Shown here: positions 28,501-36,182 of the stretch, in pieces
How positions within the stretch are numbered: position 1 is the first letter of the stretch
Layout: each line of letters begins with the position of its first letter
Assembly: GCF_027497255.1 (NCBI RefSeq)
Contig: NZ_CP114903.1
Location: forward strand, 2,852,001-2,916,000
Reading direction: 5' to 3'
DNA: 64,000 nt
DNA from: Micromonospora sp. WMMD882
Lineage (GTDB): Bacteria > Actinomycetota > Actinomycetes > Mycobacteriales > Micromonosporaceae
The notes under the pieces: model-generated
What the model was told of the DNA's origin: nothing
Databases searched by the model: none
What the model saw: only the letters and a program-made list of their open reading frames with translations
Position numbers and translations under genes: made by a program

Positions 28501-29155
28501 GGATGGCGGCGGCCCGCCGGGCCACCTCGGCCTGCCGGCCCAGCGGCTTGAGCTGCCGGCGCAGCTCGGCGGTGAGGTCGGTGAGACGGTTGAGATTGGT
28601 CTGCATCGCGTCGAGCTTCCGCAGCGCCTTCTCCTTGCGCTTGCGGTGCTTCAGGACGCCGGCCGCCTCCTCGATGAACGACCTGCGGTCCTCCGGCTTG
28701 GCGTGCAGCATGCCGTCGAGCCGGCCCTGACCGACGATGATGTGCATCTCCCGGCCGATGCCCGAGTCGGAGAGCAGCTCCTGGATGTCGAGCAGCCGGC
28801 AGGTGTCGCCGTTGATCTCGTACTCGCTCTCGCCGGAGCGGAACATCCGCCGGGTGATGGAGACCTCGGTGTACTCGATCGGCAACGCGCCATCGGTGTT
28901 GTCGATGGTCAGGGTCACCTCGGCCCGGCCGAGCGGGGCGCGGCCGGCCGTGCCGGCGAAGATGACGTCCTCCATCTTGCCGCCGCGCAGCGCCTTCGCG
29001 CCCTGCTCACCCAGCACCCAGGCGATGGCGTCGACGACGTTGGACTTGCCGGAGCCGTTCGGCCCCACCACGCAGGTGATGCCCGGCTCCAGCCTGAGCG
29101 TGGTGGCGGAGGCGAAGGACTTGAAACCCTTCACCGTCAGGCTCTTGAGATGCAC
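25571..29155 (-). CDS. smc: Chromosome segregation protein SMC
   Basis: Condensin ATPase that organises the chromosome with ScpA/ScpB. The 1194-residue protein has Walker A GPNGSGKSN at residues 31-39, then a Q-loop region and a long coiled coil. The hinge lies around residues 510-680 (GVLGSLAGLLTVAPGHE to VVGAYAAAGGSAKAPSF). The second coiled coil ends in the ABC signature LSGGERSLTAVA and Walker B FYIMDEVEAALDD. GTG at 29155 gives the family start HLKSLTVKGFKSFA; sequence beyond it is not conserved. ScpA/ScpB are not in the window. The HAD gene follows with a one-base overlap. Confidence 0.96.
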   Translation of the reverse strand: MHLKSLTVKGFKSFASATTLRLEPGITCVVGPNGSGKSNVVDAIAWVLGEQGAKALRGGKMEDVIFAGTAGRAPLGRAEVTLTIDNTDGALPIEYTEVSITRRMFRSGESEYEINGDTCRLLDIQELLSDSGIGREMHIIVGQGRLDGMLHAKPEDRRSFIEEAAGVLKHRKRKEKALRKLDAMQTNLNRLTDLTAELRRQLKPLGRQAEVARRAAAIQANLRDARLRLLADDLATLRTTLDREIADEAALRERREQVEQEHTQVQGRLGELEAALAEDAPQLAAAQDTWYQLSALAERFRSIEQLARERLRHLSATGDDERPGRDPDQLDAEAERVREQEEELREALTDDQVRLAEAVERRQELERQLAAAERELVAAAKAIADRREGLARLTGQVNSAQARATSAGEEIDRLAAAHADASSRADRAQADLDAVAEQSTEADRDNVELDARHAEAVAVHERTQAAVRALSEAERAAEKDAATWKAREEALAIGLRRKDGAGALLARAGEVPGVLGSLAGLLTVAPGHEAALAAALGGLADAVAVAGVDEAVEAMRLLKISDAGRAGLLVGSPAGPGMDGPADALRPKLPDGARWAPDLVECADQVRPAVHRALRDVVCVDDLTAATEVVTTNPELRAVTPDGDVVGAYAAAGGSAKAPSFIEVQAAVEEARSHRLAAERASADLRDQLVAARAEVAAAKEAAQHAAAAKREAESHRNAAARRLAELGAAARSARGETDRLGESLARARAARERDLATLAELTERLRSAEATPIDAEPSTEERDQLAAMAPQARQNEMEVRLAVRTAEERVSSIAGRADSLRRQATAERAARERAAARRAARTRGAAIARAVAGGARAALDRLTASIAQAAQRRDAVAAERAAREAELQEVRGAAKRFGAELERLTSQVHRDEVARAEQRLRIEQLELKAAEDFGLDVAALIGEYGPDQPVPPTQADVAAAERDGTPVPGPVRYERPAQEKRAAKAERELALLGKVNPLALEEFAALEERYKFLSEQLEDLKATRRDLLTVVKDVDERILEVFASAFADTAREFQQVFEVLFPGGEGRLVLTEPDDLLTTGVEVEARPPGKKIKRLSLLSGGERSLTAVAMLVAIFRARPSPFYIMDEVEAALDDVNLGRLITLLAQLREKSQLIVITHQKRTMEVADALYGVTMRNGVTQVISQRLNRTEENR

Positions 29156-29502
29156 CTTCTCGATCCTCGTCCCTGCTCGCCCGCCGGGACGGCGGCCCAC
29201 GGCGTGGCCGCCGTCGGTGACCCGGCCCGCGACCGGGCCGCCCTGGGAGGCCGCGGCCCGGCGACCCCGGCCGTCGTGGGTGACGCCACCTGGTCGGCTG
29301 CCGTCCGGTGGGCCGCGCGAGCGTGGTCAGTCCGCAGACTAACCCGTCGCCGGGCGGAGCCGGGCACGCGACCCGCCTCATTCGCCGAGGTGGGAGAGGG
29401 ACAGGCGGAACAGAGGAGCACACAGAGCAGCGCGCCGGCACAGAATGTGTCGGCGCGCGTTTTCTTTGCTGCTGCGGTGCGGTTTTCGGTGCGACCTGGA
29501 GA
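29156..29502. other. Intergenic region with no recognisable gene
   Basis: These 347 bases lie between the start of smc and the end of the small coiled-coil gene. In M. tuberculosis an acylphosphatase gene occupies the neighbourhood of smc, but no acylphosphatase-like sequence is seen here. The region is GC-rich up to 29428 and then holds one intrinsic-terminator-like hairpin with a T-run in the plus direction. The smc promoter should lie here, but no clear elements were identified. Confidence 0.6.
29430..29467 (+). terminator. Intrinsic terminator with T-tract, plus orientation
   Basis: GCGCGCCGGCACA (29430-29442) pairs with TGTGTCGGCGCGC (29446-29458) through 13 positions, one of them G-U, around a GAA loop. 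GTTTTCTTT follows at 29459-29467. A T-run after a hairpin is unusual in this GC-rich genome. Its polarity suits a plus-strand transcript, yet both adjacent genes are on the minus strand. It may also act on the minus-strand coiled-coil gene as a bare hairpin. Confidence 0.65.
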
Positions 29503-29697
29503 TCAGGTCAGCGCGGGCTCGGCCAGTCGGAGCAGGTCGTCCGCCTCCGCCGCTGCCGCCGCGAGCCGATCGTTCTCGGCACGCAGCCGCGTGATCTCGA
29601 ACTCCAGAGTCTGAACCCTGGCACGCAGCCGGGTGACCTCGTCGAGCAGACGCCGGTCGGGCGCCGCGCCAACGTGGCCGTACAGGGCCTTCGCCAT
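29503..29697 (-). CDS. Small coiled-coil protein, unknown function
   Basis: A 64-residue protein, MAKALYGHVGAAPDRRLLDE, then a leucine/arginine/glutamate heptad pattern (LRARVQTLEFEITRLRAEND) typical of a short parallel coiled coil. ATG at 29697 has AAGGAG eight bases upstream, a much better start than the longer in-frame reading. Short proteins of this type occur in other actinomycetes near smc. No domain or function is recognised; a role as a dimerising adaptor is only a guess. A promoter with a palindromic -35 region lies about 115-145 bases upstream. Confidence 0.72.
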   Translation of the reverse strand: MAKALYGHVGAAPDRRLLDEVTRLRARVQTLEFEITRLRAENDRLAAAAAEADDLLRLAEPALT

Positions 29698-29809
29698 TCT
29701 AAACTCCTTGATATGCGCTGCCGGAAAGGCCGGCCAACGCGCGCCCACTGTTTCGCGGCTGCCACCCCGAAGATAAATTCGGGCATGACCGGGCGCGACT
29801 GGCGACACC

Positions 29810-29849
29810 TATATATTGGGCCGCCAACCCCCCGTTCGTCAAGTTGACG
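29810..29849 (-). promoter_or_regulatory. Promoter of the coiled-coil gene with palindromic -35 region
   Basis: On the minus strand TTGACG (29842-29837) is followed by AATATATA (29817-29810), giving a spacing of 19-21 bases depending on the hexamer chosen. The -35 is half of a perfect palindrome, CGTCAAGTTGACG (29837-29849), whose other half would be a plus-strand TTGACG. This could be an operator, or back-to-back -35 elements. No good plus-strand -10 follows at normal spacing. Confidence 0.55.
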
Positions 29850-29946
29850 CAGGTCATAGATCATCAAGGCGCCCACCCGCGTGTGCTCAGCGGGTTGCCG
29901 AACAGGCACGGACAGTCAGTGTCCGGATGCATCACTCTAACTGCGT

Positions 29947-29962
29947 ACCGTTCCGAAACGGT
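29947..29962. promoter_or_regulatory. Inverted repeat upstream of the CAP-domain gene
   Basis: ACCGTT-CCGA-AACGGT is a perfect 6-base inverted repeat about 110 bases before the CAP-domain gene. It is too short for a terminator and of a size usual for a dimeric regulator's operator. The regulator is unknown. Confidence 0.4.
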
Positions 29963-30070
29963 TACACCACGAGTCTGGTTCGGCTTAACTCTTCCTTAGC
30001 CGGATTGCTGCCCCGTCCGCTGCCCACGTAGCGTCACCTCGGCCCGCAACCGACGACCTGGAGGCCAGGA

Positions 30071-31300
30071 GTGCACGGCTGGACCGACCCGATCGAACCC
30101 GAGCCCGCCGCCCGGCGCGCCGAGCCACCGACGGACGAGCCGCCGTACTGGGACAACGGGCGTCCGATGCCCCGCTCGACGTACCTGTTCGGTGACCCGG
30201 CGGAGCCGGCGGACGGGTGGACCGACGCCGGCGCGACGCACGACCGCTACCGCCAGCCGGTCGCCGACGAGTGGCGCCCGGAGGACCAGCCACCCGGTCC
30301 GCCCGCCCGGCCCGTCACCGGCCCCGGCCACCACCAGCCCTTCGCCCGCCCCGGCCACCACCAGCCGTACGACCAGCCGTTCACCGGGTCGGGCGATGGT
30401 CGGCCCCGCGGCCGGGCCGGCTACGACCAGCCGTTCACCGACGGTCACCCGCACCGGTCCCCGGCCGGCCCCGGGCCGGCGGTGAAGACGCCGGGACGGG
30501 GCGCCCGACCGGCGGCCCCCGGTGACGGGCGGCACCGCTCCCGTCGGCGGCTGCCCCGACCGCTGCTGATCACCGGCGCCGCGGCGACGGCCACCCTCGT
30601 GGTGGCCGTGGGGGTCGGCGCGGCGCTGCTGCCCGGCGGCGACGAGACCGGCGTCACCAGCACGGCCACCTCGACCGGGGACGTGCCGCCGGCCCCACCG
30701 CTGCCCGGCGTCGAGCCGCTGCCGAGCGGGTCACCGAGCCCCGGCCCGTCACCCACCACGGCCACGCCGACCCCGTCGCCGAGCCGTACCGCCAAACCCA
30801 CCCCCGCGCCGAGCCGCGCCACCGCGCCGTCACGCCGCGCCGCCGAGCGGAGCGCCGCGCCGGCGCCCCGCCGCGCCACGACGGCCGCCACCACCGCCGC
30901 CGCGGCCCCGGTCACCGGCGGCACCGAGCAGGCGCAGATCGTCGCTCTGGTCAACGCCGAACGGGCCAAGGCCGGCTGCGGCGCGCTGACCGTCGACGAC
31001 AAGCTGACCACCGCCGCCCAGCGGCACAGCGAGGACCAGGCCGCCACCCGGAAGATGTCGCACACCGGCAGCGACGGCAGCAACGTCGGCGACCGGCTGG
31101 CCCGGGTCGGCTACGCCTGGCGGGGGTACGGGGAGAACGTGGCCTGGAACCAGTCCACCCCGGCCGCCGTCATGGACGCCTGGATGAACAGCTCCGGGCA
31201 CCGCGCCAACATCCTCAACTGCTCCGTCACCGAGATCGGTGTCGGGGTGGCCCGCAGCAACGGCCCGTACTGGACGCAGGTCTTCGGCACCCCCCGCTGA
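30071..31300 (+). CDS. Membrane-anchored CAP (SCP/PR1)-domain protein
   Basis: A 409-residue protein with three parts. Residues 1-160 are a Pro/Gly/His-rich cytoplasmic region with repeated HHQPF/YDQPF motifs. One membrane helix follows at about 160-187 (LLITGAAATATLVVAVGVGAALL), then a Pro/Ser/Thr/Ala-rich wall-spanning stretch. The C-terminal CAP domain starts near IVALVNAERAKAGC and includes HSEDQAATRKMSHTG, GYGENVAWN and WMNSSGHRANIL, which supply the His and Glu residues of the CAP cavity. It is probably exposed outside the membrane. GTG at 30071 follows GGAGG/AGGA. It is convergent with mutM. Confidence 0.88.
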   Translation: MHGWTDPIEPEPAARRAEPPTDEPPYWDNGRPMPRSTYLFGDPAEPADGWTDAGATHDRYRQPVADEWRPEDQPPGPPARPVTGPGHHQPFARPGHHQPYDQPFTGSGDGRPRGRAGYDQPFTDGHPHRSPAGPGPAVKTPGRGARPAAPGDGRHRSRRRLPRPLLITGAAATATLVVAVGVGAALLPGGDETGVTSTATSTGDVPPAPPLPGVEPLPSGSPSPGPSPTTATPTPSPSRTAKPTPAPSRATAPSRRAAERSAAPAPRRATTAATTAAAAPVTGGTEQAQIVALVNAERAKAGCGALTVDDKLTTAAQRHSEDQAATRKMSHTGSDGSNVGDRLARVGYAWRGYGENVAWNQSTPAAVMDAWMNSSGHRANILNCSVTEIGVGVARSNGPYWTQVFGTPR

Positions 31301-31334
31301 CCCGGATCGGCGCCGGGGCAACGGCGCACCGGGT
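31300..31334. terminator. Candidate bidirectional terminator between CAP gene and mutM
   Basis: ACCCGG (31300-31305) pairs with CCGGGT (31329-31334), and inside it GCGCC (31310-31314) pairs with GGCGC (31323-31327). This makes a two-part stem in the short gap between convergent genes. No T-tract. Confidence 0.45.
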
Positions 31335-31361
31335 CGGCGGCGGATCAGCGAGCGGCGGGGA

Positions 31362-32219
31362 TCAGGCTCGTGGGACGCCCCGGGGACGCGGCTGGCAGCG
31401 GGGGCAACTGTAGGACGAGCGGTTCATGAACGGCTCCCGCCGGATCGGCGTCCCGCACCGCCGGCACGGCTCGCCCTCCCGTCCGTACACGTTCAGCGCG
31501 CGGTCGAAGTAGCCGCTCTCACCGTTGACGTTGACGTAGAGCGCGTCGAAGCTGGTGCCGCCCTGCGTGGTCGCCTCGCCCAGCACGTCCCGGACGTGGC
31601 CCAGCAGCCGACCGGCCGCCGGCCCGGTCAGCGCGTCGGTGGGCCGCACGCCGTGCAGGCCCGCCCGCCAGAGCGCCTCGTCGGCGTAGATGTTGCCGAC
31701 CCCCGAGATCAGTGTCTGGTCGAGCAGCGCCCGTTTCACCTCGGTACGTCGCCGACGCAGCGCCGTGACGAACGCGGTGTCGGAGAACTCCGGGTCCATC
31801 GGGTCCCGGGCGATGTGCGCGATCTCGGCGGGCAGGTCGGCCCCGCCGGCGGAGACCGCGACACCACCGAACGTACGCTGGTCGACGAAACGCAGCTCCG
31901 GGCCGTCGTCGGCGAACGTGAACCGGACCCGCAGGTGGAGCTCGTCGGGGGCGTCGGCCGGCTGGACGAGCAGTTGACCGGACATGCCGAGGTGCCCGAC
32001 CAGCGCGTCCCCGCTGTCCAGGGGCAGCCAGAGGTACTTGCCGCGACGCCGCGCGTCCCGGATCGTCCGGCCGGTCAGCACGTCGGCGAAGTGCGTCGCG
32101 CCGGGCAGGTGCCGGCGGATCGCGCGGGGGTGCCGCACCTCGACCGCGCCGATCCGCCGACCGGTCACCCAGCGGGCCAGGCCCTGCCGGACCGTCTCCA
32201 CCTCGGGCAGCTCAGGCAC
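31362..32219 (-). CDS. mutM: Formamidopyrimidine-DNA glycosylase
   Basis: Removes 8-oxoguanine and ring-opened purines from DNA. The 285-residue protein starts with [13 protein letters not shown] (catalytic Pro2 and Glu3 after initiator Met). It has [11 protein letters not shown] with the conserved Lys, the helix-two-turn-helix block [15 protein letters not shown], and a C-terminal zinc finger C-x2-C and C-x2-C ([13 protein letters not shown]). The GTG start overlaps the last eight bases of rnc, so translation is coupled. The rnc-mutM order is conserved across actinobacteria. Confidence 0.95.
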   Translation of the reverse strand: MPELPEVETVRQGLARWVTGRRIGAVEVRHPRAIRRHLPGATHFADVLTGRTIRDARRRGKYLWLPLDSGDALVGHLGMSGQLLVQPADAPDELHLRVRFTFADDGPELRFVDQRTFGGVAVSAGGADLPAEIAHIARDPMDPEFSDTAFVTALRRRRTEVKRALLDQTLISGVGNIYADEALWRAGLHGVRPTDALTGPAAGRLLGHVRDVLGEATTQGGTSFDALYVNVNGESGYFDRALNVYGREGEPCRRCGTPIRREPFMNRSSYSCPRCQPRPRGVPRA

Positions 32220-33093
32220 GCCGCAGCTCCGCCGCGCCGTCGGGGGCGGGCTCCACCACCGGGCCGACGGCGTCCGCGTCCGACCCGGGAGCCGCCCCGC
32301 CGCCGTTCCGCTCGACGTCGCCCTGCTCGACGGCGGTCTGTTCGACGCCGGTCTGCTCGGCGGCGGTCTGCTCGACGGCGTCGGCCTGCGCGGTGAGGGT
32401 CCGCCAGGCCGACTCGGCGGCCCGCTGTTCGGCTTCCTTCTTGCTGCGCCCCTCGGCGCCGCCGTAGCGGTTGCCGGCCACCACCACCCAGGCGGTGAAG
32501 GTCTTGAGATGATCCGGGCCGGTCCCCTCGATGCGGTACTCCGGCACGCCCAGCCCGAGCGCGGCGGTCAGCTCCTGGAGGCTGGTCTTCCAGTCCAACG
32601 CCGCGCCCCGCCCGGCCGACTCCGCCATCAGCGGGTCGAACAGCCGGTGGATGACGATCGCGGCGGTGTCCAGGCCGTACTGGAGGTAGATCGCGCCGAG
32701 CAACGCCTCCAGGGTGTCGGCCAGGATGCTCGCCTTGTCCCGGCCGCCGGTGGCCTCCTCGCCCTTGCCGAGGAGGAGGTACTCGCCGAGGCCGCCCGGC
32801 CCCAGTCCACGGGCCACGTCGGCGAGGGCGCGCATGTTGACCACGCTGGCCCGCAGCTTGGCGAGCTGCCCTTCGGGCAGGTCGGGATGGTTGCGGAAGA
32901 GCGCCGTGGTGATCACCACACCGAGCACCGAGTCACCGAGGAACTCCAGCCGCTCGTTGGTGGGCAGGCCGCCGTTCTCGTACGCGAAGGAGCGGTGGGT
33001 CAGCGCCCGTTCCAGCAGCTCCGGGTCGAGCGAGACGCCGAACGCCGCCTCCAGATGACCCACCGGGGCCCGGCGGCGCTTGTCGTTGGTCAT
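32212..33093 (-). CDS. rnc: Ribonuclease III
   Basis: Double-strand RNA endonuclease for rRNA processing. Of 293 residues, the first ~160 hold the catalytic domain with the signature [13 protein letters not shown] and the second acidic site [15 protein letters not shown] dsRNA-binding domain follows ([19 protein letters not shown] to [14 protein letters not shown]). The last ~60 residues are an acidic low-complexity tail built partly on a five-residue repeat (EQTAV-like). ATG at 33093 overlaps the plsX stop as ATGA. The tail is not part of the conserved enzyme. Confidence 0.95.
   Translation of the reverse strand: MTNDKRRRAPVGHLEAAFGVSLDPELLERALTHRSFAYENGGLPTNERLEFLGDSVLGVVITTALFRNHPDLPEGQLAKLRASVVNMRALADVARGLGPGGLGEYLLLGKGEEATGGRDKASILADTLEALLGAIYLQYGLDTAAIVIHRLFDPLMAESAGRGAALDWKTSLQELTAALGLGVPEYRIEGTGPDHLKTFTAWVVVAGNRYGGAEGRSKKEAEQRAAESAWRTLTAQADAVEQTAAEQTGVEQTAVEQGDVERNGGGAAPGSDADAVGPVVEPAPDGAAELRRA
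32323..32382. repeat. Four tandem 15-base units in the rnc tail
   Basis: The unit CTGCTCGACGGCGGT recurs four times in register (32323, 32338, 32353, 32368) with one or two changes per copy. On the coding strand it encodes the (T/D)AVEQ-type repeat of the RNase III tail. A multiple of three keeps the frame. Confidence 0.8.
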
Positions 33094-34178
33094 GGGATCA
33101 CCTCGGTGTGGGTGGTGCGGTCGGAGCAGCCGGCCGACGGACCGACGGCGAGCAACGTGGCGACCCGGGCGACGACGGCCCGCCGCCAGAGATGAGCGGC
33201 CAACGCGATGCCCGAGGCGACGTCCTCGCCGGCGGCGGCGCCGTGGCACACCACGACCGTCCCGTCCACCCCGAGCAGCGCCGCGGCCCGGGGCACGGCT
33301 CCGCTGGTCGGCGGGCCACCGGCCAGCGCGTACGCGCCCTCGATCGCCTTGAGCAGGACGTTACCGGTGAAGCCGTCGGTGACCACCACGTCGGCCCGCG
33401 CGCCGAGGGTGACGTCGTGCCCCTCGACCAGGCCGACGTAGCTGGCTTCGGCGGGCAGCGGGAGCGCGGCGAGCAACGGGTCGGCGGCGCGGCGCAGCCG
33501 GTCGCCCTTGCCGGCTTCGGCGCCCACCGACAGCAACCCGACCCGGGGGGCGGAAAGCGCCTGACCCACCACCGCGTAGGCGGCGCCCAGCAGGGCGTGC
33601 CGGGCGAGGGTGGTGGCCCGGGGTTCGAGGGAGCCGCCGACGTCGAGCAGGATCACCGGACCGGACGCCGCCGGCAGGGTGGCGACCAGCGCCGGACGGC
33701 GGACCGCCGGCCACCGACCGAGCGCGAGCACGGCGGCGGTGACGGTGGCGCCGGTCGAGCCGGCGGAGACCACCGCGTCCGCGCTGCCCTCGGCGACGGC
33801 CTGGGCAGCCACCCGGACGGTCGTCGCGGCCCGGGGGGCGCGGGTGGGCAGGTCGGCCATCGGGACGGCGGCCCGGACCGGCCGCACGACCACCCGGGCC
33901 CGTTGGTCCGGGGTGAGGGCGTCGACCAGCCCGCCGGCCACCTCGGGTGGACCGACGAGCAGCAGGTGCAGGTGCGGGTCGGCGCGCATGGCCCGCAGAG
34001 CGCCGTCAACCACGACGGCGGGTGCGTCGTCCCCGCCGAGGAGGTCAACGGCGATCCGCGCGACGCCCGGCTCCACCGGTACGCCGACCGGGTCGGGCCG
34101 GTCGGCGACGGGAGAAGCCGGGGCGTCGGGCGACAGCCAGGACGCGCGCGCCACCCGACCAGGGGTCGGGAGCGTCAC
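33090..34178 (-). CDS. plsX: Phosphate acyltransferase PlsX
   Basis: Converts acyl-ACP to acyl-phosphate for phospholipid synthesis. The 362-residue protein has the PlsX start block [21 protein letters not shown] at about residue 42, then [23 protein letters not shown] and the [17 protein letters not shown] block. Residues 1-40 are a Pro/Ala-rich lead-in. The order plsX-rnc is the classical bacterial pairing, and rpmF lies just upstream. GTG start at 34178; the stop overlaps the rnc ATG. Several family positions are more Ala-rich than usual, but the main blocks are present. Confidence 0.9.
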   Translation of the reverse strand: MTLPTPGRVARASWLSPDAPASPVADRPDPVGVPVEPGVARIAVDLLGGDDAPAVVVDGALRAMRADPHLHLLLVGPPEVAGGLVDALTPDQRARVVVRPVRAAVPMADLPTRAPRAATTVRVAAQAVAEGSADAVVSAGSTGATVTAAVLALGRWPAVRRPALVATLPAASGPVILLDVGGSLEPRATTLARHALLGAAYAVVGQALSAPRVGLLSVGAEAGKGDRLRRAADPLLAALPLPAEASYVGLVEGHDVTLGARADVVVTDGFTGNVLLKAIEGAYALAGGPPTSGAVPRAAALLGVDGTVVVCHGAAAGEDVASGIALAAHLWRRAVVARVATLLAVGPSAGCSDRTTHTEVIP

Positions 34179-34190
34179 TCGGCGTCCAGG

Positions 34191-34364
34191 TCAGACCTCA
34201 AGAACCTGACGGCCGTTGTACGTGCCGCAGACCGAGCAGGCCGCGTGCGGCAGCTTGGCGGACTTGCACTGCGGGCAGGCCACGGTCGCGACCACGGTCG
34301 CCTTCCAGTTCGCCCGGCGGGACCGGGTGTTGCTGCGCGACATCTTGCGCTTCGGGACGGCCAC
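34191..34364 (-). CDS. rpmF: 50S ribosomal protein L32
   Basis: A 57-residue protein starting AVPKRKMSRSNTRSRRANWK. It carries two Cys pairs (CPQC and CSVC) that make the zinc ribbon, so this is the zinc-binding form. The GTG start at 34364 lies just after the DUF177 stop. The DUF177-rpmF pair is one of the most conserved bacterial gene pairs. Confidence 0.96.
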   Translation of the reverse strand: MAVPKRKMSRSNTRSRRANWKATVVATVACPQCKSAKLPHAACSVCGTYNGRQVLEV

Positions 34365-34369
34365 GGTTC

Positions 34370-34933
34370 CTACTCCTCTGTACGGGTCAGTTGCGACAGG
34401 CCCGCCCAACGCGGGTCGATCTCCTGGTGACTGTGGTCGGCCGGCAGATCGTCCCGGTGCACCCCACACTCGGGGCACAACCCTGGGCAGTCCTCCCGGC
34501 AACGCGGGTTGGTCGGCAGCGTGAGCACCACCGCGTCCCGCAGCGCCGGCTCCAGGTCGATCAGATCTCCCTGCATCCGGCCCACCTCGTCCTCTTCGGT
34601 CGTGACGTCCGTGGTGCTGTTCTCGTACGCGTACAGCTCCTGGACCGTCACGGCCATCGAGTCGTCGATCTCGCGCAGGCAGCGGCCGCACTCGCCCCGT
34701 ACCGGACCGGAGATGGTCCCCGAGACGAGCACGCCCTCGGACACCGACTCCAACCTCAGGTCGAGGTCGAGGTCCGCGCCCTCCGGCACGCCGATCAACT
34801 CCACGCCGAGGTCCGTCGGTGCCGGGGCCACCCGCTTGACCGTACGCAGAGCACCAGGCCGACGCGGCAGGTCTCTCGTGTCGAGGACCAGCGGCGACCT
34901 GGGGTCGAGGTGCGATGGCGTGTGTTTGGGCAT
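34370..34933 (-). CDS. DUF177 (YceD) family protein
   Basis: A 187-residue protein of the DUF177/YceD family, associated with 23S rRNA and ribosome assembly in the cases studied. The middle has GPVRGECGRCLREID (CxxC), followed by the acidic region and a second Cys cluster, RCREDCPGLCPECG. The family-typical VVLTLPTNPRCREDCPG is intact. ATG at 34933 has GGAG upstream; an in-frame start 30 bases earlier is less likely. It is followed six bases later by rpmF (Rv2926c-like neighbourhood). Confidence 0.92.
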   Translation of the reverse strand: MPKHTPSHLDPRSPLVLDTRDLPRRPGALRTVKRVAPAPTDLGVELIGVPEGADLDLDLRLESVSEGVLVSGTISGPVRGECGRCLREIDDSMAVTVQELYAYENSTTDVTTEEDEVGRMQGDLIDLEPALRDAVVLTLPTNPRCREDCPGLCPECGVHRDDLPADHSHQEIDPRWAGLSQLTRTEE

Positions 34934-35042
34934 AGTCAGACTCCGGCCGTGGTAGGCCGACAAACGAGGTTACCTGGGCGACCGCCGGACCGTCGAACCG
35001 GGGGCGACGCCCGCCCCGCCCTGCCGGCTGCTGAGGTGCCGC

Positions 35043-35540
35043 TCAGAAGGGTAGCGGGCGTTCCGTCTCGTCACCGCCGAAGGTGCCGATCTCCCGCAGC
35101 GCGTGCATCTTGTCCCGGCCGCGCTCGATGGAGGCGAGCGCCCGGGTGAGGAACTGCTCGAAGTTGGCCAGCGCGGTGTCGACGTAGTCGTCGACCTCCT
35201 CGCGCAGCCGCTGGGCCTCGGCCCGGGCCTCGGCGACGATCCGGGCCCCCTCGTGCTCGGCGGAGACGGTGATCTCGTTCACCGAGACCAGCCGGGCGTG
35301 CTCGGCCTCGCCCTCGCTGATGATCCGGTCGGCCTCCCGCTTGCCGGCATCCATGATCTTGTCCCGCTCCTCCAGCAGCGCCGCGGCCCGGCGCAGGTCG
35401 GCGGGGAGCTCGGCACGCAGCTCGTCGAGCGCCGCGATCATCTCCCCCCGGTCGACCATGCAGTTGTTGCGGGACATCGGGACGGATCGGGCCGTCTCCA
35501 CCATGGCGATCAGTTCGTCGATGCGGTCGAGCGGGTCCAC
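35043..35540 (-). CDS. sepIVA: SepIVA-like DivIVA-domain protein
   Basis: A 165-residue coiled-coil protein like Rv2927c (SepIVA), a mycobacterial septation factor of the DivIVA group. The segment DPLDRIDELIAMVETARSVP opens the protein, with SRNNCMVDRGEMIAALDEL next. A long Ala/Glu/Arg-rich coiled coil follows, with GKREADRIISEGEAEHARL and ARAEAQRLREEVDDYVD. GTG at 35540 has GGAG upstream. Neighbours (DUF177 downstream, coaD upstream) agree with the mycobacterial order. A cytoskeletal or septal role is inferred from the homologue. Confidence 0.82.
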   Translation of the reverse strand: MDPLDRIDELIAMVETARSVPMSRNNCMVDRGEMIAALDELRAELPADLRRAAALLEERDKIMDAGKREADRIISEGEAEHARLVSVNEITVSAEHEGARIVAEARAEAQRLREEVDDYVDTALANFEQFLTRALASIERGRDKMHALREIGTFGGDETERPLPF

Positions 35541-35693
35541 CGGTACCTCACTCCTGTCGTCGTCGGCCGACCTCCATGATGCGGGCCACGGCCGGGTTCC
35601 TGCTGCACCCAATGATGCTGCTGCCGGCAAGCGCCGGCCGATCCCACCCACCCGGCGCGTCGCGGGCGGTCAACCCTCCCGCGTCGCGGACGG

Positions 35694-36182
35694 TCAGGTC
35701 CGCCGTTCCGGGGCCAGCCGGACCCGCAACTGCTCACGGACCAGGTCGGGCACGTGCGGCGAGACGTCGCCGCCCCACTTCGCGACGTCCTTGACCAGGC
35801 TGGAGGAGAGGAACGAGTAGAGCGGGTTGGTCGGCATGAACAGCGTCTCCACGCCGGCCAGGCCGATGTTCATCTGGGCCATCTGCAACTCGTAGTCGAA
35901 GTCGCTGACCGCCCGCAGGCCCTTGACCAGCACGCTCGCCTGCTGCTGCCGGCAGAAGTCCACCAGCAGCCCCTGGAAGGACTCCACCCGGACGTTGTCG
36001 TACGAGCCGGTCACCTCGCGGAGCATGGCGAGTCGCTCGTCGACCGTGAACAGGCCGCTCTTGGACTGGTTGATCAACACTCCGACGATCACCTCGTCGA
36101 AGAGTCGGCTGGCCCGACCGATGATGTCGAGGTGTCCGTTGGTGACCGGATCGAACGAGCCCGGACAGACCGCACGTCTCAT
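35694..36182 (-). CDS. coaD: Phosphopantetheine adenylyltransferase
   Basis: Fourth step of coenzyme A synthesis. The 162-residue protein opens MRRAVCPGSFDPVTNGHLDI, whose TNGH supplies the nucleotide-binding His. Family blocks VLVKGLRAVSDFDYELQMA and YSFLSSSLVKDVAKWGGDVS are present. The ATG overlaps the rsmD stop (ATGA), the usual rsmD-coaD pairing. About 150 bases without a gene lie between its end and sepIVA. Confidence 0.96.
   Translation of the reverse strand: MRRAVCPGSFDPVTNGHLDIIGRASRLFDEVIVGVLINQSKSGLFTVDERLAMLREVTGSYDNVRVESFQGLLVDFCRQQQASVLVKGLRAVSDFDYELQMAQMNIGLAGVETLFMPTNPLYSFLSSSLVKDVAKWGGDVSPHVPDLVREQLRVRLAPERRT

Larger units (their letters stand above)
29698..30070. other. 373-base divergent intergenic region rich in regulatory sequence
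   Basis: This stretch separates the minus-strand coiled-coil gene from the plus-strand CAP-domain gene. It is AT-richer than its surroundings. It holds the TATATA/TTGACG promoter and the palindrome at 29837-29849, a second perfect inverted repeat at 29947-29962, and a TTAACTCTTCCTTAG stretch near 29984-30000 that could contain the CAP-gene promoter. I see no tRNA or known riboswitch, including no c-di-AMP (ydaO) motif. Confidence 0.6.

Noticed and set aside
25601..29614. A 1337-codon open frame antisense to smc
   Set aside because: High GC content leaves antisense frames open. The translation is Gly/Leu/Arg/Val-rich with no domain, while smc on the other strand has all catalytic motifs.
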